From the NCBI GenBank assembly GCA_016801885.1, contig CM028888.1:4944501-5008500 (forward strand): DNA of 64,000 nucleotides, given 5' to 3'. A program made the translations under genes and the position numbers. The notes below the pieces were generated by a model, which saw only the letters and a list, made by a program, of their open reading frames with translations, did no database searches and was not told the origin of the DNA. This DNA is from Toxotes chatareus (lineage: Eukaryota; Chordata; Actinopteri; Toxotidae). How positions within the stretch are numbered: position 1 is the first letter of the stretch; each line of letters opens with the position of its first letter. Shown piece by piece: positions 13,801-26,500 of this stretch.

Positions 13801-15244
13801 TTATCAATGCTCACAAAGATCACAGTTGATTGAAAATCAATCAGACTGAGGATGGTGAACTCCAGCACCATATCACACATTTGTTAAGTTAATCTCACCC
13901 TCTATCCTGCTGTTTCAGTCAGAACTGTTGACAACAACAAGAGCAAAGTAAATATTCCCAGGCTCTGTCCACTGCACTTGAAAAGAAAAAAAAAAAACAA
14001 AAACCCCCAAAGGAGGGGGCATGAGAGAGGTGTGTGAGGAGACAGAGGATGGGGCACAAGGCTCAGTAAAGGCGGGAAGGAGGCAAAGACCATTGTGGTG
14101 TACAATTTCTCTGTAACGTGAGCCCCCGCTTGTTGCCCCCACACCAGAATGTGCCTTGTCCGATGGATTGGGCGTCAGGTGTGTGCAGCTGCTGGTTAAG
14201 CTCTGTTTGCAGACCAAAGAGGGAGAGAAGTGGGAAAAGGAGGAAGGAAAAGCTTCTCAATGAAGGCGATACTGAAGGGTTCTGTTTTTTTTTTGTTTTT
14301 TTTTGTCTTTCCCTCTGGCACTAATGGGACTGCTGCCAAGACCTGGATTGTGGCCTAAGAGAGTGCCATGTGTCCCACAGATGGGCCTTCTAAATATGAA
14401 GAGACATCATGTACAGATGGCCAATTTTGTCTGAGCACAGTTTTGAGACAAATGGCCAAATCTGCTCAAGACTGAAATACCACTAATGATTATCTTATTT
14501 TAAAACAAAGACAACAGAACTGTCTTATTCCATTTACATGTACATATCCCAAATATATGCATGGTATCACATATGCATGCATGTAACTGCAGTATATTTA
14601 GCCTCAATAATGAGTGACACTATAGAAAGCATGGCAACAGATGTTCTTTTAGTTCTATTGGTACAACAGAGGGAACAAATTTAATAGAAATACATTAAGC
14701 TTATAAAAGATAATGTGGACACCAGATTGCTTCTTTGTTTACATTTATATTCCATCCTGTTGTGTATTTATTTCTTTACCGTCTCTAAGTAAAAGCTATT
14801 TGCTGTTATCTGAAGACAAAGATGGCACTGCTCGTGGGTGTGCACCAGGGGTGTGCCACCTCATACCACTGCTCAAGATACTATCAATCTAATTCTTAGT
14901 GTGATTAAAAAAAACGGTCATAGCCTGATAATAACAATATTGCAGTGTGGTGACATATTTATGTCACGACTAAATACAGCAGGAGTACACAAGGTCAAAA
15001 GCAACAGTAAGTATGAAAGAGTGGTTTGAAAACAGTAACAGCCTGAGAAACAGAGCAGAGGCACTACAGCACACAACAAACTATCCCATTACTAAATTGA
15101 TCCGGAGGCGAGACACATCGGGATCCGTCTGATTCAGCTGACGTGACAACGACTGATTGATCACATGATCCTGCACCGTACACTCACCTTGTGGTAATTA
15201 ATCAGCTCCATGCTTTTAGTGAGGATATTATTCAAACAGCAGTT

Positions 15245-15385
15245 TGTTTACTCTTGTACTTTATTTAAGGAATTAAATTTTATGCTGCTTTATACTTTCA
15301 CTCCACAGCATTAAAGGGGGAAGTATTGCATTTATTCAGCAGCTATAGATACTAGTTATTTTGCAGATTAACATTTAAAAAAAAC
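15245..15385. repeat. hAT-type MITE-like fragment ('ctttatttaaggaat...tactttcactccac' family)
   Basis: The phrases 'cttgtactttatttaagg', 'gctttatactttcactcc' and 'actagttattttgcagatta' belong to a common teleost non-autonomous element whose full copies end in CAGTGGTGGAA-like termini. Those termini are not preserved here. Assignment is by recall of the family; the borders are approximate. Confidence 0.45.
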
Positions 15386-15387
15386 CT

Positions 15388-15475
15388 ACACTCGGTCATC
15401 AGTTTATTAGGAACACCCAGCTAAAACTAACGCAGTCTAATACAGCTGCAAAGCTGTGTAGCAAAATTGGACGAT
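15388..15475. repeat. Dispersed fish repeat fragment ('catcagtttattaggaacac')
   Basis: The run 'ctcggtcatcagtttatta' followed by 'ggaacacccagctaaaacta' and 'gcagtctaatacagctgc' is a recurrent teleost repeat. It directly follows the MITE-like fragment, giving a nested or composite block. Confidence 0.5.
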
Positions 15476-17243
15476 CCAACCAGGCAAAAACATGCATCTA
15501 CATTCATAACACTGCTCTTACAATCCTGTATACAAATAATCAATCCAGTGCAAGCGGTGAAGCCAAATCCAATATTTGAGATTCAGAGGTTTTTAAGAAA
15601 CAAGCCTCTCAGCACTCTCACAGCACGATGAGGAATTAAAAAAAAAAACGCTGCAGCGCTTCTCGCACTATTTAAAAAACAAATAACAAACAAATAAATA
15701 AATAAAAACTCAGTGTGGTGCTGGAGACATTGTTCACGTTCCTGACGCAGCATGTAATAAGCGTTTAGTGCTCTGGCACTGCTCCCTCATGGGCTCTTCA
15801 CGCCCTGAATGCACATGGATGTTCCTCCGGCTCATGAGTAATTTCCTACATTCCTCTTCTTGATTGAGTTTGCTTAAACAGCCTTTTCTAGTTCCTACAA
15901 CAGGCCTTGTCTTCTCTTGGCTGGATTGTTCACTGTATGGATTTTTTGCTGCATTGAATGATGCGCTTTGAATAACACACCAGCCAGGGATGTTTCGGGC
16001 AGTTCAGCACCACAGAGGTAGTCAGTCGATCCAGGAGAAATTCCCTCCCAGAAGGCCAGGGATCAAACTACAGAGGCAGCTGTTGGATATAAAATCCCAC
16101 TCAAACATCAACCATCCACTGACTGCAAATACACTACACATGCAAGACAAGGCCCTTGAAAACCCTTCAGTTAAGGCTTAAGGGTGGATGTCAGCTCTGC
16201 TCCTGCCAGCTAAAGAGCAATAGCCTTGATTTTCCAAAACATGTCTTGGATCTTCGGAACATGAACAAGCTTTAAACCACAGACTGAAACAACCAAACAC
16301 CAAAAACATAAAATGTTTTTTTGGGTTTTTTTTTTTTTTGCCAATTTCAGTCAATTTACAACAGCTCAGCAGATTTAACAAGATCATTTACAACTTTCTC
16401 TTTTCTTTAAGGTACATACCTGCTGTTAATTCTGTCACCATTTCATAACATATGAAAGTAATCAACCCTGTCTTGTTAGCACATCTTTCAATCTGTCTTG
16501 TCTCCTAAAAGGTAATTACTCATATACAATCTGATTTCATTTCTTCATCAAAATGAAGAAACATAATGATCTAAATCCAACTACACAACGGTCTCAGAAT
16601 CTGAACTCTGGTGTTTTTTAGCCTAATGAAAAGAGTTAATTCATTAGGATGTATGGTATTTGATTGCTCATTGTGCTGACATACATGTTAGTTGAATTAC
16701 TTTACATATGCCTAAAGCCAACGTAAGATACTATTATAATACCACGGGGATCAAGCAGCACACTCTCTTTAATGAAAACAATGAGCCAATACATTAGATT
16801 ATATGGCTGTCATGCCGGGCTATCACTCAGGCAAATGCACTAATCCCACATGAACAACTGCAGCCAACAGCTGCACACTTCCTGCTACACCCAGACATCC
16901 CCGGCAGCAGAGGAGTGCTGGCATCCACAGAGAAGGATGAAGAAGAGGTCAGGGAGAGCTGCTGTTATTTACATGAGGAGACTGACTCACTGGGGTACCT
17001 TATGACTCATTTTTTGTACTACTTCACTACTTCGCACCTACTTCACTGGCAAAAAAAATCACATTTTCCTATCTGTCTGATAATGATAATGATAATGAAT
17101 GATAAATTATTTCTAAACACTCACAGCAAAACAAGAAGCTTTTCCTAAATAAGCAAATAAAAATATAATCTGATCAAAGAAAAGTAAATGAGCCCAAGAA
17201 CATTCATAGCCTGATAATTCTAGGGAAAGTCTATATAACTTGG

Positions 17244-17270
17244 TCTATAAGTCTATAAGTCTATAAGTAT
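17244..17270. repeat. (GTCTATAA)n short tandem repeat
   Basis: Three to four 9-nt units reading 'gtctataa' plus one base in direct tandem. Confidence 0.85.
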
Positions 17271-17550
17271 TGTGGTTCCATATTGCACTCTTCATATTGA
17301 AATAAGAGTAGCTTCCTCTTTATACAGTCTGACCTTGTGGTCAAAAATAATTTGAATATCTCAATTACAAGATTGGTTTGAGTCTAAACTTAATTTTGGA
17401 ATATCAATAAATTTCTCAATCACAATGAATAATAAAGGGAATTGGTTCCCCAAAGCATTTGTGTTGAAGAACATCATATTGAGTAAAGCTGAAATATGAC
17501 TTTTAATAAAATGTTTCCCAGAGCCAAACTTGCATCTTCAAAGTGCTTGT

Positions 17551-17607
17551 TTTATTTCATCAGCTGTGCACAGGTATTCAGCTGATGATGATTTACGATG
17601 AAATAAA
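17551..17607. repeat. Imperfect inverted repeat (hairpin potential)
   Basis: The 11-nt arm TTTATTTCATC at 17,551-17,561 is matched by GATGAAATAAA at 17,597-17,607. Between them CAGCTG occurs at 17,561-17,566 and again at 17,579-17,584, so the interior can pair as well. It is probably a remnant of a palindromic transposon. Confidence 0.5.
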
Positions 17608-20444
17608 CCAGAAAAGACAGTTCGGCATTTTTGCTGGATAAATAATTCGAATGATTAATAAATAACAATAATAGCTGTTGTTGATTCACTTCCTGTCAAT
17701 CAACTAAGAAGCTGATTATTTCTGCACTTATTAGCAATGTCACATATTTCTGAAGAACAACCCCCCAGGCTTCTAAATATCAGAGCTGAAGCCGTTCAGT
17801 TGTGTTAATGTGTTCTATCAACGAGATTCTCTAAGATGTGCACAGTTTTAGAATTTGTTTTTCTGGACTAAGTCTGAGGCTTGTTCCACGGCAAAGAACC
17901 CCACACGTTTGGCACGAATCACCTAAAATAGCTTCAATCGGAATCAGAAAGCTCTTCATCAGTAAGGAAGTGAGTTGTCTCTTGGAGGCTTCGCTGAACA
18001 AAGTGGTAAACCACAATATCCCTTGGCCTGAAAAAAACTTGCGCTCATGCATTAAGAAAAACTGCTGGAAATGTCTTCACATACTACAACTACAAAAACG
18101 ACGGGCCAAGTCCTTAAACGCATGCAATATTTGTTTCTGAGTGATGCCAAAGCTGTCATCTTCTTGTGGTCGTCCTTTACTCTCTCAAAAAGACCCCATA
18201 CTTCAGATTTCCTGCCTGACATATGTAATTACCATCTAATAACTGCAGGGACCAGGCGCGTTAAAAATTCCAAAGGCAGCAAGGTTGATTTTTTTCTTCT
18301 CTGCAACCAACCGACTAAAAACTTTGTCGACTTATTTTCAATCTGTTGTTTTTTTACTTTAGCTTCTACAGCTTCTGCAGCAAAGAGCAAACGCTATATT
18401 TGCTTTCAGCAAAAAGATAAATGAGTCCAGACAAGGTTAATGAACGTCACAAAGCAGTGACCAAATATGTGCTGAAAGCCCTACAACCCTTCAGCTCAGC
18501 AGAATGTCCATAGTTTGATTAATAATTACAGTTGTTTCTATTGGTGTCATGTCTGTCTGGTAACTGTCCCATAAATCACAATTAAAAGTTATTACTTTTG
18601 TTGTTAGCTGCGTTTGTGGGATTGTCTCACACTAAACTACAGAGATATGTCACCAAGTGCAACAGTGCGGCTCACTGATGTTATTAATCATTTTTAGACA
18701 AGAACGAAGGTTTCTGGCACAGAGGAATGGGATTTTCATGGGATTTATGGACAATAAGGAAAATAAACAAAATCACCCACCTTTACAGGCAATTAGGCCT
18801 TAAGCTGTTTCATTTAAAAGGTCATGACCACAGATTATGTCGTTATGAGTCAGCAGCATTTCAGCAAAACAGTCCTCTACCTTAGGGACTAACAAGCAAG
18901 TCACCCCCTGTTTCACTACCAATGGTACCTAATCTTGGTGTGTACATGAAATAAAAATACTGTATCAACATTAAATTACAACAGAACTGCAGTGTTTGTG
19001 TCATTACAGATTTATCTGTATTGTTCTTGAGTCGTATTGTAAACCATGTATCTCGATATGGATTGAATCATTTTGCTGAGATAGTTGGACAACCCTAATC
19101 TGCACAACTGTTGTCCTCCCATTTTGTGTTTACATCTAGTTAATGGGGGTGCCTGTCTTCCTGTTTTTATTTCAAAGGAAAGTTTACACAACAAAAACTG
19201 ACTTTAGGGATCCCTCAGAGCGCTGACATGCACTGAAGGATAAAGTCTTGCTTGTTTAAAAGTGTTTCATAATGGCATGAACTAAGTAAGCCCGTCCTTT
19301 GTGTCTACTTTCTGTTCTGTAAATGTCACTGTAAAACCTCTGCCACTGACCAGATTTACTGCCCAACACTGCCTGGACCACTTACCCATTCCTGTAACAC
19401 AACATGACCATCATACTGATGAATACTACAATCAATAGGGTTTGGTGTACAATCCATCAACCATGCTACATGTTTGGGTTTCTTCTTATACTATAGGTTT
19501 ATTTCCATGCAGCAGAAATGCTTTTAGCCACAAATTGTTTTCGAGTAAGTGCCCTTCAAGGGCTGTTGGTAAGGAGGTCAGTTTTGACAGAGCCTGGTTT
19601 AGAAGCCCTTTACGGGGCCGGGGTCTCTATCTGGTGGACAATGATCTAATCCAAAAACAGACAGCTTTACTCCGTCTCCAAAGGAGGTAGAGGGGAGATG
19701 AGGATTAAATAGAGGTAACCCAATTAAGACAAGGCTGATGGAGTAAAAAACAGGGATTTAAGAGAAAAAGAGGGATAAGGTCAGGACGGAGTGAGTGTTG
19801 TCCTGTTGTGAGATGCAAATGGAGAAGAAGGAAGGTTTCCATTTAATTATGTACAGTAAAGCTTGTTTGAGTTAGGCAATCCATCAGTGAACAAGATGTC
19901 TGCTTTTACTGGTGTATGGGTGGGGAAAAAAATCAACTCCCATGAGATTGGCTATTCTTATCTTGTACTATTCTAAATTGATTTTGTTAGTAAAAATGTT
20001 ATACTAATGTAACTGCAGAGCATAGTGCACTGCCCACAGGAGTATGCTGCTACCTTGTGGTTCACCTTCAAAGAGAACATGCATGTGGGTATAATTTGGT
20101 AACTTAATAATTAGGTTTGCAAGACAAAGGTTTAGTATTTTGAGATACTTTGTAGTCAGTCACCCAGAGAGCTTTGAGCTCCACTACCTACAACTGAGAT
20201 AGCCAAACAACTGAAGTGAACCACTCAACAAAACTAAACTAAAAACAAAAACCCAGGGGAAAAACTAATGAGCTTCACCAGCAAATGTTTGGTTTAATGA
20301 CAAAATACACAACAAATATTGTTATTAGTATCAAAACAGTAGCTGCCTCTGTCTGTGTCAATATTTATCACTATTACACCAGCAGCTTCAGCCACTCACC
20401 TGTTTCCTTAACCTAATGTTGCCTAGTCATTAACTATATTAGGC

Positions 20445-20605
20445 TTGAAACAATTAGTTGTTTAATCAACTAGGCAACTGGCAGAAAATCAATCAGCCAC
20501 TGTTTGGGTAATCGAATATGAATTACTTTATCATTTTTTAAGCAAAAAAATCATCAAATGTTCTTTTGTCCCAGATGATTTATCGTGCTTCTCTGTTTCA
20601 TACCA
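20445..20605. repeat. Teleost dispersed repeat copy ('gaaacaattagttg...aatcaatcagccactg')
   Basis: The block starts at 'ttaggcttgaaacaattag', runs through 'aactaggcaactggcagaaa' and ends with 'aagcaaaaaaatcatcaaat'. It reproduces in order the landmarks of a very common percomorph repeat whose consensus has GATTAATCGATTAG in its middle. It is non-coding. Confidence 0.6.
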
Positions 20606-20639
20606 TTATAAACTGAATCACTTTCAGCTGTTGACTGTT

Positions 20640-20775
20640 GGTTGGCCAAAACAATATCAATGAAAGAAGTAACACCTGCACATTGGTTCCACGCAGCAAA
20701 ATTTACTCAAAAAAGACGATGTTTCGATCAAACTTGGATCTTCATCAGGTCAAACAGCTTAAAAATTGATACCAC
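20640..20775. repeat. Fish repeat with GATCAAACTTGGATCTTCATCAG block
   Basis: The landmarks are 'cgatgtttcgatcaaac' followed by 'ttggatcttcatcaggtc', preceded by 'cacgcagcaaaatttactc'. This is a recurrent element near repeated tails in fish genomes; I recall the text but not its class. Confidence 0.4.
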
Positions 20776-21965
20776 ACCCACAGTTACATATATATGCACC
20801 CACAGGCTGACAAGTTCTTCGATGACAGGTGTGGCTGACCATCCAACCCACCCAGGGTGATAAACATCCCAAAGCAATTAACAGTTCAGCATGACGTACA
20901 AATGCCATGCATCAGAATATAAGGTTAGAAAAAGATGAACTTTAAATTCCTTCACAAAAAGAATCGGACAAAGCATGTGAAGACACGACCTTGAACTCTG
21001 GGAAACTATGAAAGACAGTAATCTGCACATTAATCGAGAATGATTACGATTCTTTGTTGTAGCTCTAAACAAAACAAGTCTATAAACAACTCCTAACATT
21101 GAGGAGTTGTTTAGAGGAAATGCCTTTGCAAAACTATCCACAACCTAAAGGTAAACTCAGACTGGTCCTAAATATGGCAGTAGAGGACACACACACACGC
21201 ATTGGCCAGTGTCCCACTGCTCTGTCCTGTGTGTAAAACCAGCCTCTTCCATCACTCTGCTTTTAAAGCCTCTGCTTCAACTGATGAAAAACATCACCGA
21301 GACTCGGAAGGGACCACGCTTCCTCTGGTCCTGAGAACTGGGACTCTTCGCTAAGTTTGGTACTGCGGTCTCTACATAAACTGCTGTGGTTTTTTTAGAA
21401 GTTCACAGCCGTCGTGTTAAACCTTTTAATAACTTATCCAGAACACAACAGTTAAGCCTAAAAAAAAAAACACCCGTCACATGCCATTGTATGTCCGTGC
21501 TCCCGCATAGGCTTGGTTGGTCGGTTAATTGGTCCGTTAACAGCTTCAATTACGCAGTAATTAATTGCACCTTTAAATAGTCAGCAACGGCGAGACTTTC
21601 GGCTGAAAACATCCAAAAATAAGAAGCGAGGTGCTGGAAAAAAAAAAGGCGTCAAACATGTAGAAACACCCAACAATTCAACATGCGCTTATTCCAATAT
21701 ATGTAAATTAGCTTTCAAACTGAATACCGAAGCGAAGGGCTACTGATAAGCACTTATATTCGAGAAAATTGTGCTCTAGTCAACTTAAAAAAAAAAAGAA
21801 GAAGAAAAAAAAAGACAATAGAAAAAACCTTTGCAAATGCCCAAACATGTTGTTGGAGCATCCAAGAAAAGCCACTCACTCAAACTCATATCAAACGGCC
21901 ACCATCCTTCACTGAACTTTTCTGTTAAAAACGACAAAAAAAAGAGCGTATGTGGTTTAACTCAC

Positions 21966-22029
21966 CGCTCCAGCTGAGGAGGCAGATGTGAAGGAAGAGC
22001 GGTAGAAATGTTCCGTGTAGGAAAGCCAT
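21966..22029 (-). CDS. First coding exon of an unidentified secreted or membrane protein (signal peptide)
   Basis: Read on the minus strand, an ATG at 22,029 opens 21 full codons plus one base, ending at 21,966 before a consensus donor (gtgag). The peptide begins MAFLHGTF and has a leucine/phenylalanine-rich core followed by a small-residue stretch (LLSWS), a textbook signal peptide. Only the signal peptide plus one base lies in this exon, and the intron is phase 1. That arrangement is typical of genes in which phase-1 exons encode Ig, FN3 or similar extracellular modules, so a cell-adhesion or receptor protein is a reasonable inference. I do not recognise the gene. A GGA-rich GC-rich leader precedes the ATG, and no competing in-frame upstream ATG is evident. 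The remaining exons are off the left edge. Confidence 0.6.
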
Positions 22030-22201
22030 GTCTTTGCTCCTTGTTCGTATCCAGTCCAAAATAAACTGAAGCTGAAGTGGCGTGTCGACGAGAAGTTAGC
22101 CAGCAGCCCGGAGGAGACTGAGGAGGAGGAGGAGGCGCAGGAGGCGGAGGAGGAGGGTGCCCAATTAAAGTCTCAGTCTGGCGGGGTCCTCCTATTGTGG
22201 G

Positions 22202-22234
<33 letters not shown>

Positions 22235-22260
22235 TAGTAGCAGCTTATCAGTGTTTAACC
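22030..22260 (-). promoter_or_regulatory. GC/GGA-rich 5'UTR and promoter region of the signal-peptide gene
   Basis: Directly upstream of the minus-strand start codon the sequence changes from AT-rich to GC-rich, with several CpGs ('cgtgtcgacgag') and a polypurine stretch at 22,117-22,156 made of GGA/GGC triplets. A GT microsatellite follows at 22,204-22,233. The base composition stands out from 20 kb on either side. The transcription start is not determinable. Confidence 0.5.
22204..22233. repeat. (GT)n microsatellite, about 15 units
   Basis: Perfect TG dinucleotide run lying just upstream of the putative promoter. Confidence 0.97.
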
Positions 22261-23276
22261 TCTCCTAATTCACGCAGCATACATTTCTTCTCGGTAGAAA
22301 GTCCTCAAGGTCACGACTAAATAAGCACCTTATCATGCCTCCACACCTTTTAGCCTTTAATCACGTGGCCTGTTGGCTGAATTCAGTTTAACCGGGACAT
22401 TTCATTTGCATTTGCATAGTGGCTGAAGGTAAAAAAGTGTATTTTACACATGAGCCTGAAATTTCATTTCATTTCATTTTAGAAAGGGTGTAGTAGAAAG
22501 GGAGGGGGAGTTGCTCTGTAAATGGCCAGTGCTCCAACATGGGGAGGGCCCCAACCTGGCCCCAACCATAATTATTATGGTAATTATTACAGTAGAACAA
22601 CAAATTTTACAGACTGTTTCTTCTCAGACTGCCTAAAACCACAACAGAACCTCTCACGTTTATAGTTTTTACTATTGTGTTTACAGAAATAACGGATGCA
22701 AACACTACACCCTGTATTAAGACCCATCAACTTCTAATCCAGTGTTTTAAGTTTTAATACAGGGGCTACCTTTTTAGTATCTATCTGAATTGTGCCTATA
22801 AGTTTCTAAAGTTTTAGAATGCTACTTCTTCACTGGAACAGACTGGGCCAGAACACGCTGGAAACTAATTCACCTTAATTCTGCAAAGAAAACATGATTA
22901 CACTAAAATCTTATTCTGTTGTGAGTAATACAGTAATCCTTTCTCAATGTAGGAGGCCACAGTCACATCACTTTCCACCTTCGTCTCTGCGGGTACAATA
23001 AAGACCAGAACATCTTCTTTGTGAAAGCTTCACACGGTAATAACAGTATCATGAGGAATGATTACTCAAACTTTCTTAAATGCATTATAAACATTTCATT
23101 ACTACAGATGCATGACTTTACTTGCTGATCTGTACAGGTGTGACAATGGATGTGCTAAAAGGGGAAGGGGGTCAAATGGGGCTGCTTATGAAGTGGCCCC
23201 AGATTTTTATACTACAACGCCAGTTTTAGAATTTGAGTATTTTCATTTTGTAGTCATGGAAAAACTGTACACTTAG

Positions 23277-23500
23277 TACTTAAAGGAATCTTTTGACATT
23301 TGGGGGAAATATGCTGATGACTGTCTAAATGGGACTGATGCCACTCTCATATCTACAGCCAGCAGGCAGTGAGCTTAGCTCCGTCCAAAGGTAATGAAGT
23401 CTGCCCACCAGCACTTCCAATGCTAACAATAATACAGACACAGGAGTGGTTTTGATCCTCTCATTTAACTTTGAGCAAGAAAGTGTTGAAGTACAATTCT
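23277..23500. repeat. Dispersed acanthomorph repeat copy ('cttaaaggaatcttttgaca')
   Basis: The landmarks appear in the usual order: 'acttaaaggaat', 'tttgacatttgggggaaata', 'gatgccactctcatatctac', 'gcagtgagcttagctccgtc', 'caaaggtaatgaagtctgcc' and 'caccagcacttccaatgcta'. This is one of the most frequent non-coding repeats in percomorph fish. The copy lacks the middle block that usually reads as tandem 'agctta' text, so it is internally deleted. Confidence 0.65.
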
Positions 23501-26500
23501 GAGGTATGAGGTGCTCCACTGCATTTATTATACCACTGTAGTTACAAACGCATTAAGATTTACATGCAAATATATGAATAGTATTTGAAAATTTGATTGT
23601 AAAATCCAGTGGATTCTTATAGATGCACTCTTAAACATCTTAACGCTAAATAAAATAGTTCACAAGTGTTAGGCACAAGTGCAAAACAATGGAAATAACA
23701 ACGAGCTAACTGTGAGCTACCGCACTCATGTTGTTTTCACTTTTGTGGATTAAAGTGTTGACACTTGACTGTGATTGCACAGACAGCAACTTAGTGTTTG
23801 TTTGTTGAGCTGATGGCAAATGCAACTAGTTTAAGGAGTCTCTACACTGCTCTTGGCATGGATTTACTGGCACTGATGCTACAGCTACAACCGCTGCATT
23901 ACAACTACTGCAAATTCAACTTTTTACAGGAAAGATCACCACCAATATTACTATCATCACCTTTGATGATGTGGCAGTTTTAAACACCTTAGCAACCATT
24001 TAAATGTTAGGTTTTCTAATTCTTCCAGCTATTTCTAACACACCCACACATTTTCTCCAGGAAAAATATATTCCGGTATTACCATATCTTTCAACACTGA
24101 ACGAATAAAAGAAAAGAGGGATAAAATAAACAAAAATAATCAGCCATGTTGCACATAATACATTGTTCAGAGTAAAGGCTAAGCAAAGGTTAGACACACT
24201 GGACTTCTTCCAATAAAGTGAGCGGGCTTCTGGTGTTTTCATCTCTGACAGTAGAGTCACCTTTGCTCAACAGCTGCAGCAGAAAAGCTTCCCGGAGTCG
24301 GTCAGCCAGCTGTCCACACCCCGTCATACATGAGCCTACAGCTGCGGACACGGTACAGGCATTAGACATGGAGACGAGAATCTTGTGGTTACAGAACTCT
24401 TATATATATAGCCCACTATAGGCTAACCAGAGAGTGCTTCCAAACATACTGTAAGTGGGGCACTCATGTTGTGAAACTGTGATGAACTTGGTCTGCAGTG
24501 ATAAAGCAGGAAGTTAAAAAGACGTGTGCACTGTCACTTCCAATCATTAATCGCCAAAAGACAGCACAACCAAAAACATGAACAGTCCTCTTTCATATAT
24601 AAGCAACTGTCTCCATTTCCCAAAGGCCCAAACAAGAGATAAACAGGATTTGTTACCTGCTGCTACAAACTTACAGCATGAGCCAAGCTTTTACGATCAC
24701 TTTACAGATTAATGTTATTAAGTAGGTTAAGCAAACATGCCTTGACATTAAATTATATTGAAGACAGCTGTGACCGATGAGTTTTAAAACATTCCTATCT
24801 TGTGTGTGGTGAAGTCAATGTGGATTTATACAAGCAGTTTCCAGTGAAGTGTTAGGAAAATGGATTTTGTCACAGTGAGATGAGATTAAGGTGGCACAAA
24901 ATAAAAAGTTTGATCTCTTTTCTTTCGGGTGTGGCTGGCTCAGAGTAATGTAGAGATAAAATAACTATCTCAAATGTATTTTCAAATGATGCAATCTGTA
25001 CTTGTGATTCCTCATCACAAACATGGCCTGAGATGAAAGTTTTAAGAAGTACGTAACTTAGATATGAAACTGTGCTTTTGGTTAAGAGCATTAGTGAATA
25101 TTCCAGTTTGACAGAGTGACCTCTGTTTCTAGATTTTATACTAGGTTTGTATCCATATGAATCATAACTCAATCAGCATTTGTCAGATCAAAATAAACCT
25201 AATATGAGCTTCATGCTGAAAAGAGGACTGCAGCAGCTGCACAGATGTGTAAAAGTGTATCTCGCACCTCATATCAGGGAATATTTGGTTTGGATTTGAG
25301 CCAAGTTCCCTCCGTTCTGGAAGAAACCATCTCTCTTATGAAATCCATCTATCCCTTACTCATGAGACATGATTCTAACCAGGCTCCTCCTGAAAAAGGC
25401 AACTGTTGGCCCACACATTTTCTCTTTTGTTAACACCAGTATCTCTGCACTCAGAGAGCACTAAGCTCAGACCCCTTCTGATGCCTAAAACCTTGCACCG
25501 TCCAAAAATTTTATTTCTGTCTAACTGGATTCTTTGGTAACATTTTATTTTACATGTCCATTTTTTCTATTTCTATTTTTTCTTAAACTACCTACAGGTA
25601 AAAACTGTGGTCATAGTTAAAATAAACCAGTGATGACTGCTTGTAGGAGACAGGAGTGTCTACGTATCATAGATAAAAAGTATGTCTGCCATCCTCTGTC
25701 TAAGGATCTGCTGAATTCTTGCTCATTACTCAAATATGTTTTTGCCTCCTTGCCAATGTTCTCTTCCATCTAAATTCCCTGTGCACTGAAGTCATTTTCA
25801 CTGCTAACTCCACTGTTGTCCCGGAGAGGGTGTGGACGGGCATGTGCTATGTCCGTGACAGATGGCATGGCCAGCCACGTCTTTTCACCTGCCATCGGAA
25901 TGGAGCTTCACTAGGAGTGCATAACATGCCGGGTGTTCATGCTATCCCCTCAAGATGTGCCCCCCACCAAAGGCATCCCAAGAAGCCATGCTCTCTCATT
26001 ACTCCACCCTGACTCCACTTTTTCAGTCAGATTTCACGAACTTTTTGCCTGAAAAATGTTTTGCCTGAAAACCTTCGATACACTGAAGCTTCAAGTCAGA
26101 GTCTTCAAATTAATACAACCATTTAATAAAATATGTAGCAGAATAAAACAATGTGAACATCAAACACTGTCATGTTTCTAGAGTCATTATTTTATGCTAT
26201 TCAGTATGGAAATATTGTTCATTTTATACTTGGTAACTGAAGTAAATGTTCCTTGCACCGGGCTTTTTAAAAATGCTACGTGAAGCACTCAAGTCAGAAA
26301 CAGTTCTGAAGTCATAATGACTTCGGGGGAGGATGCTGTGATATTGCAGTAAAAATCTTTACATCGCTCTTTAATTCTTGGCTCACAGACATGAAGGCTG
26401 GGCCACACAAATATCGCTGGCCTTTGGAAATGAAGTCTGTTTTATGTAAGAGTGGAAAAAAAGTCAGAAGCTCGTGTGAAGTAGCCTTTGAAGTGGGAAG

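Larger units (their letters stand above)
1..21965 (-). other. Presumed first intron (at least 21.9 kb) of a minus-strand secreted/membrane protein gene
   Basis: The only coding exon supported in this part of the window ends at 21,966 with a clean minus-strand GT donor, so everything to its left should be intron until the next exon, which lies outside the window. I looked through both strands for exon-sized open stretches with splice borders and family resemblance and found none. The open frames present are AT-rich or simple-repeat driven. Apart from the repeats listed separately, the interval is unremarkable AT-rich DNA; some may be conserved non-coding sequence, but that cannot be judged from one genome. 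Confidence 0.5.

Noticed and set aside
25719..26012. 97-codon plus-strand frame with a hydrophobic start
   Set aside because: Looked at as a possible signal-peptide exon, but there is no consensus donor in the right place, no homology and no partner exon.
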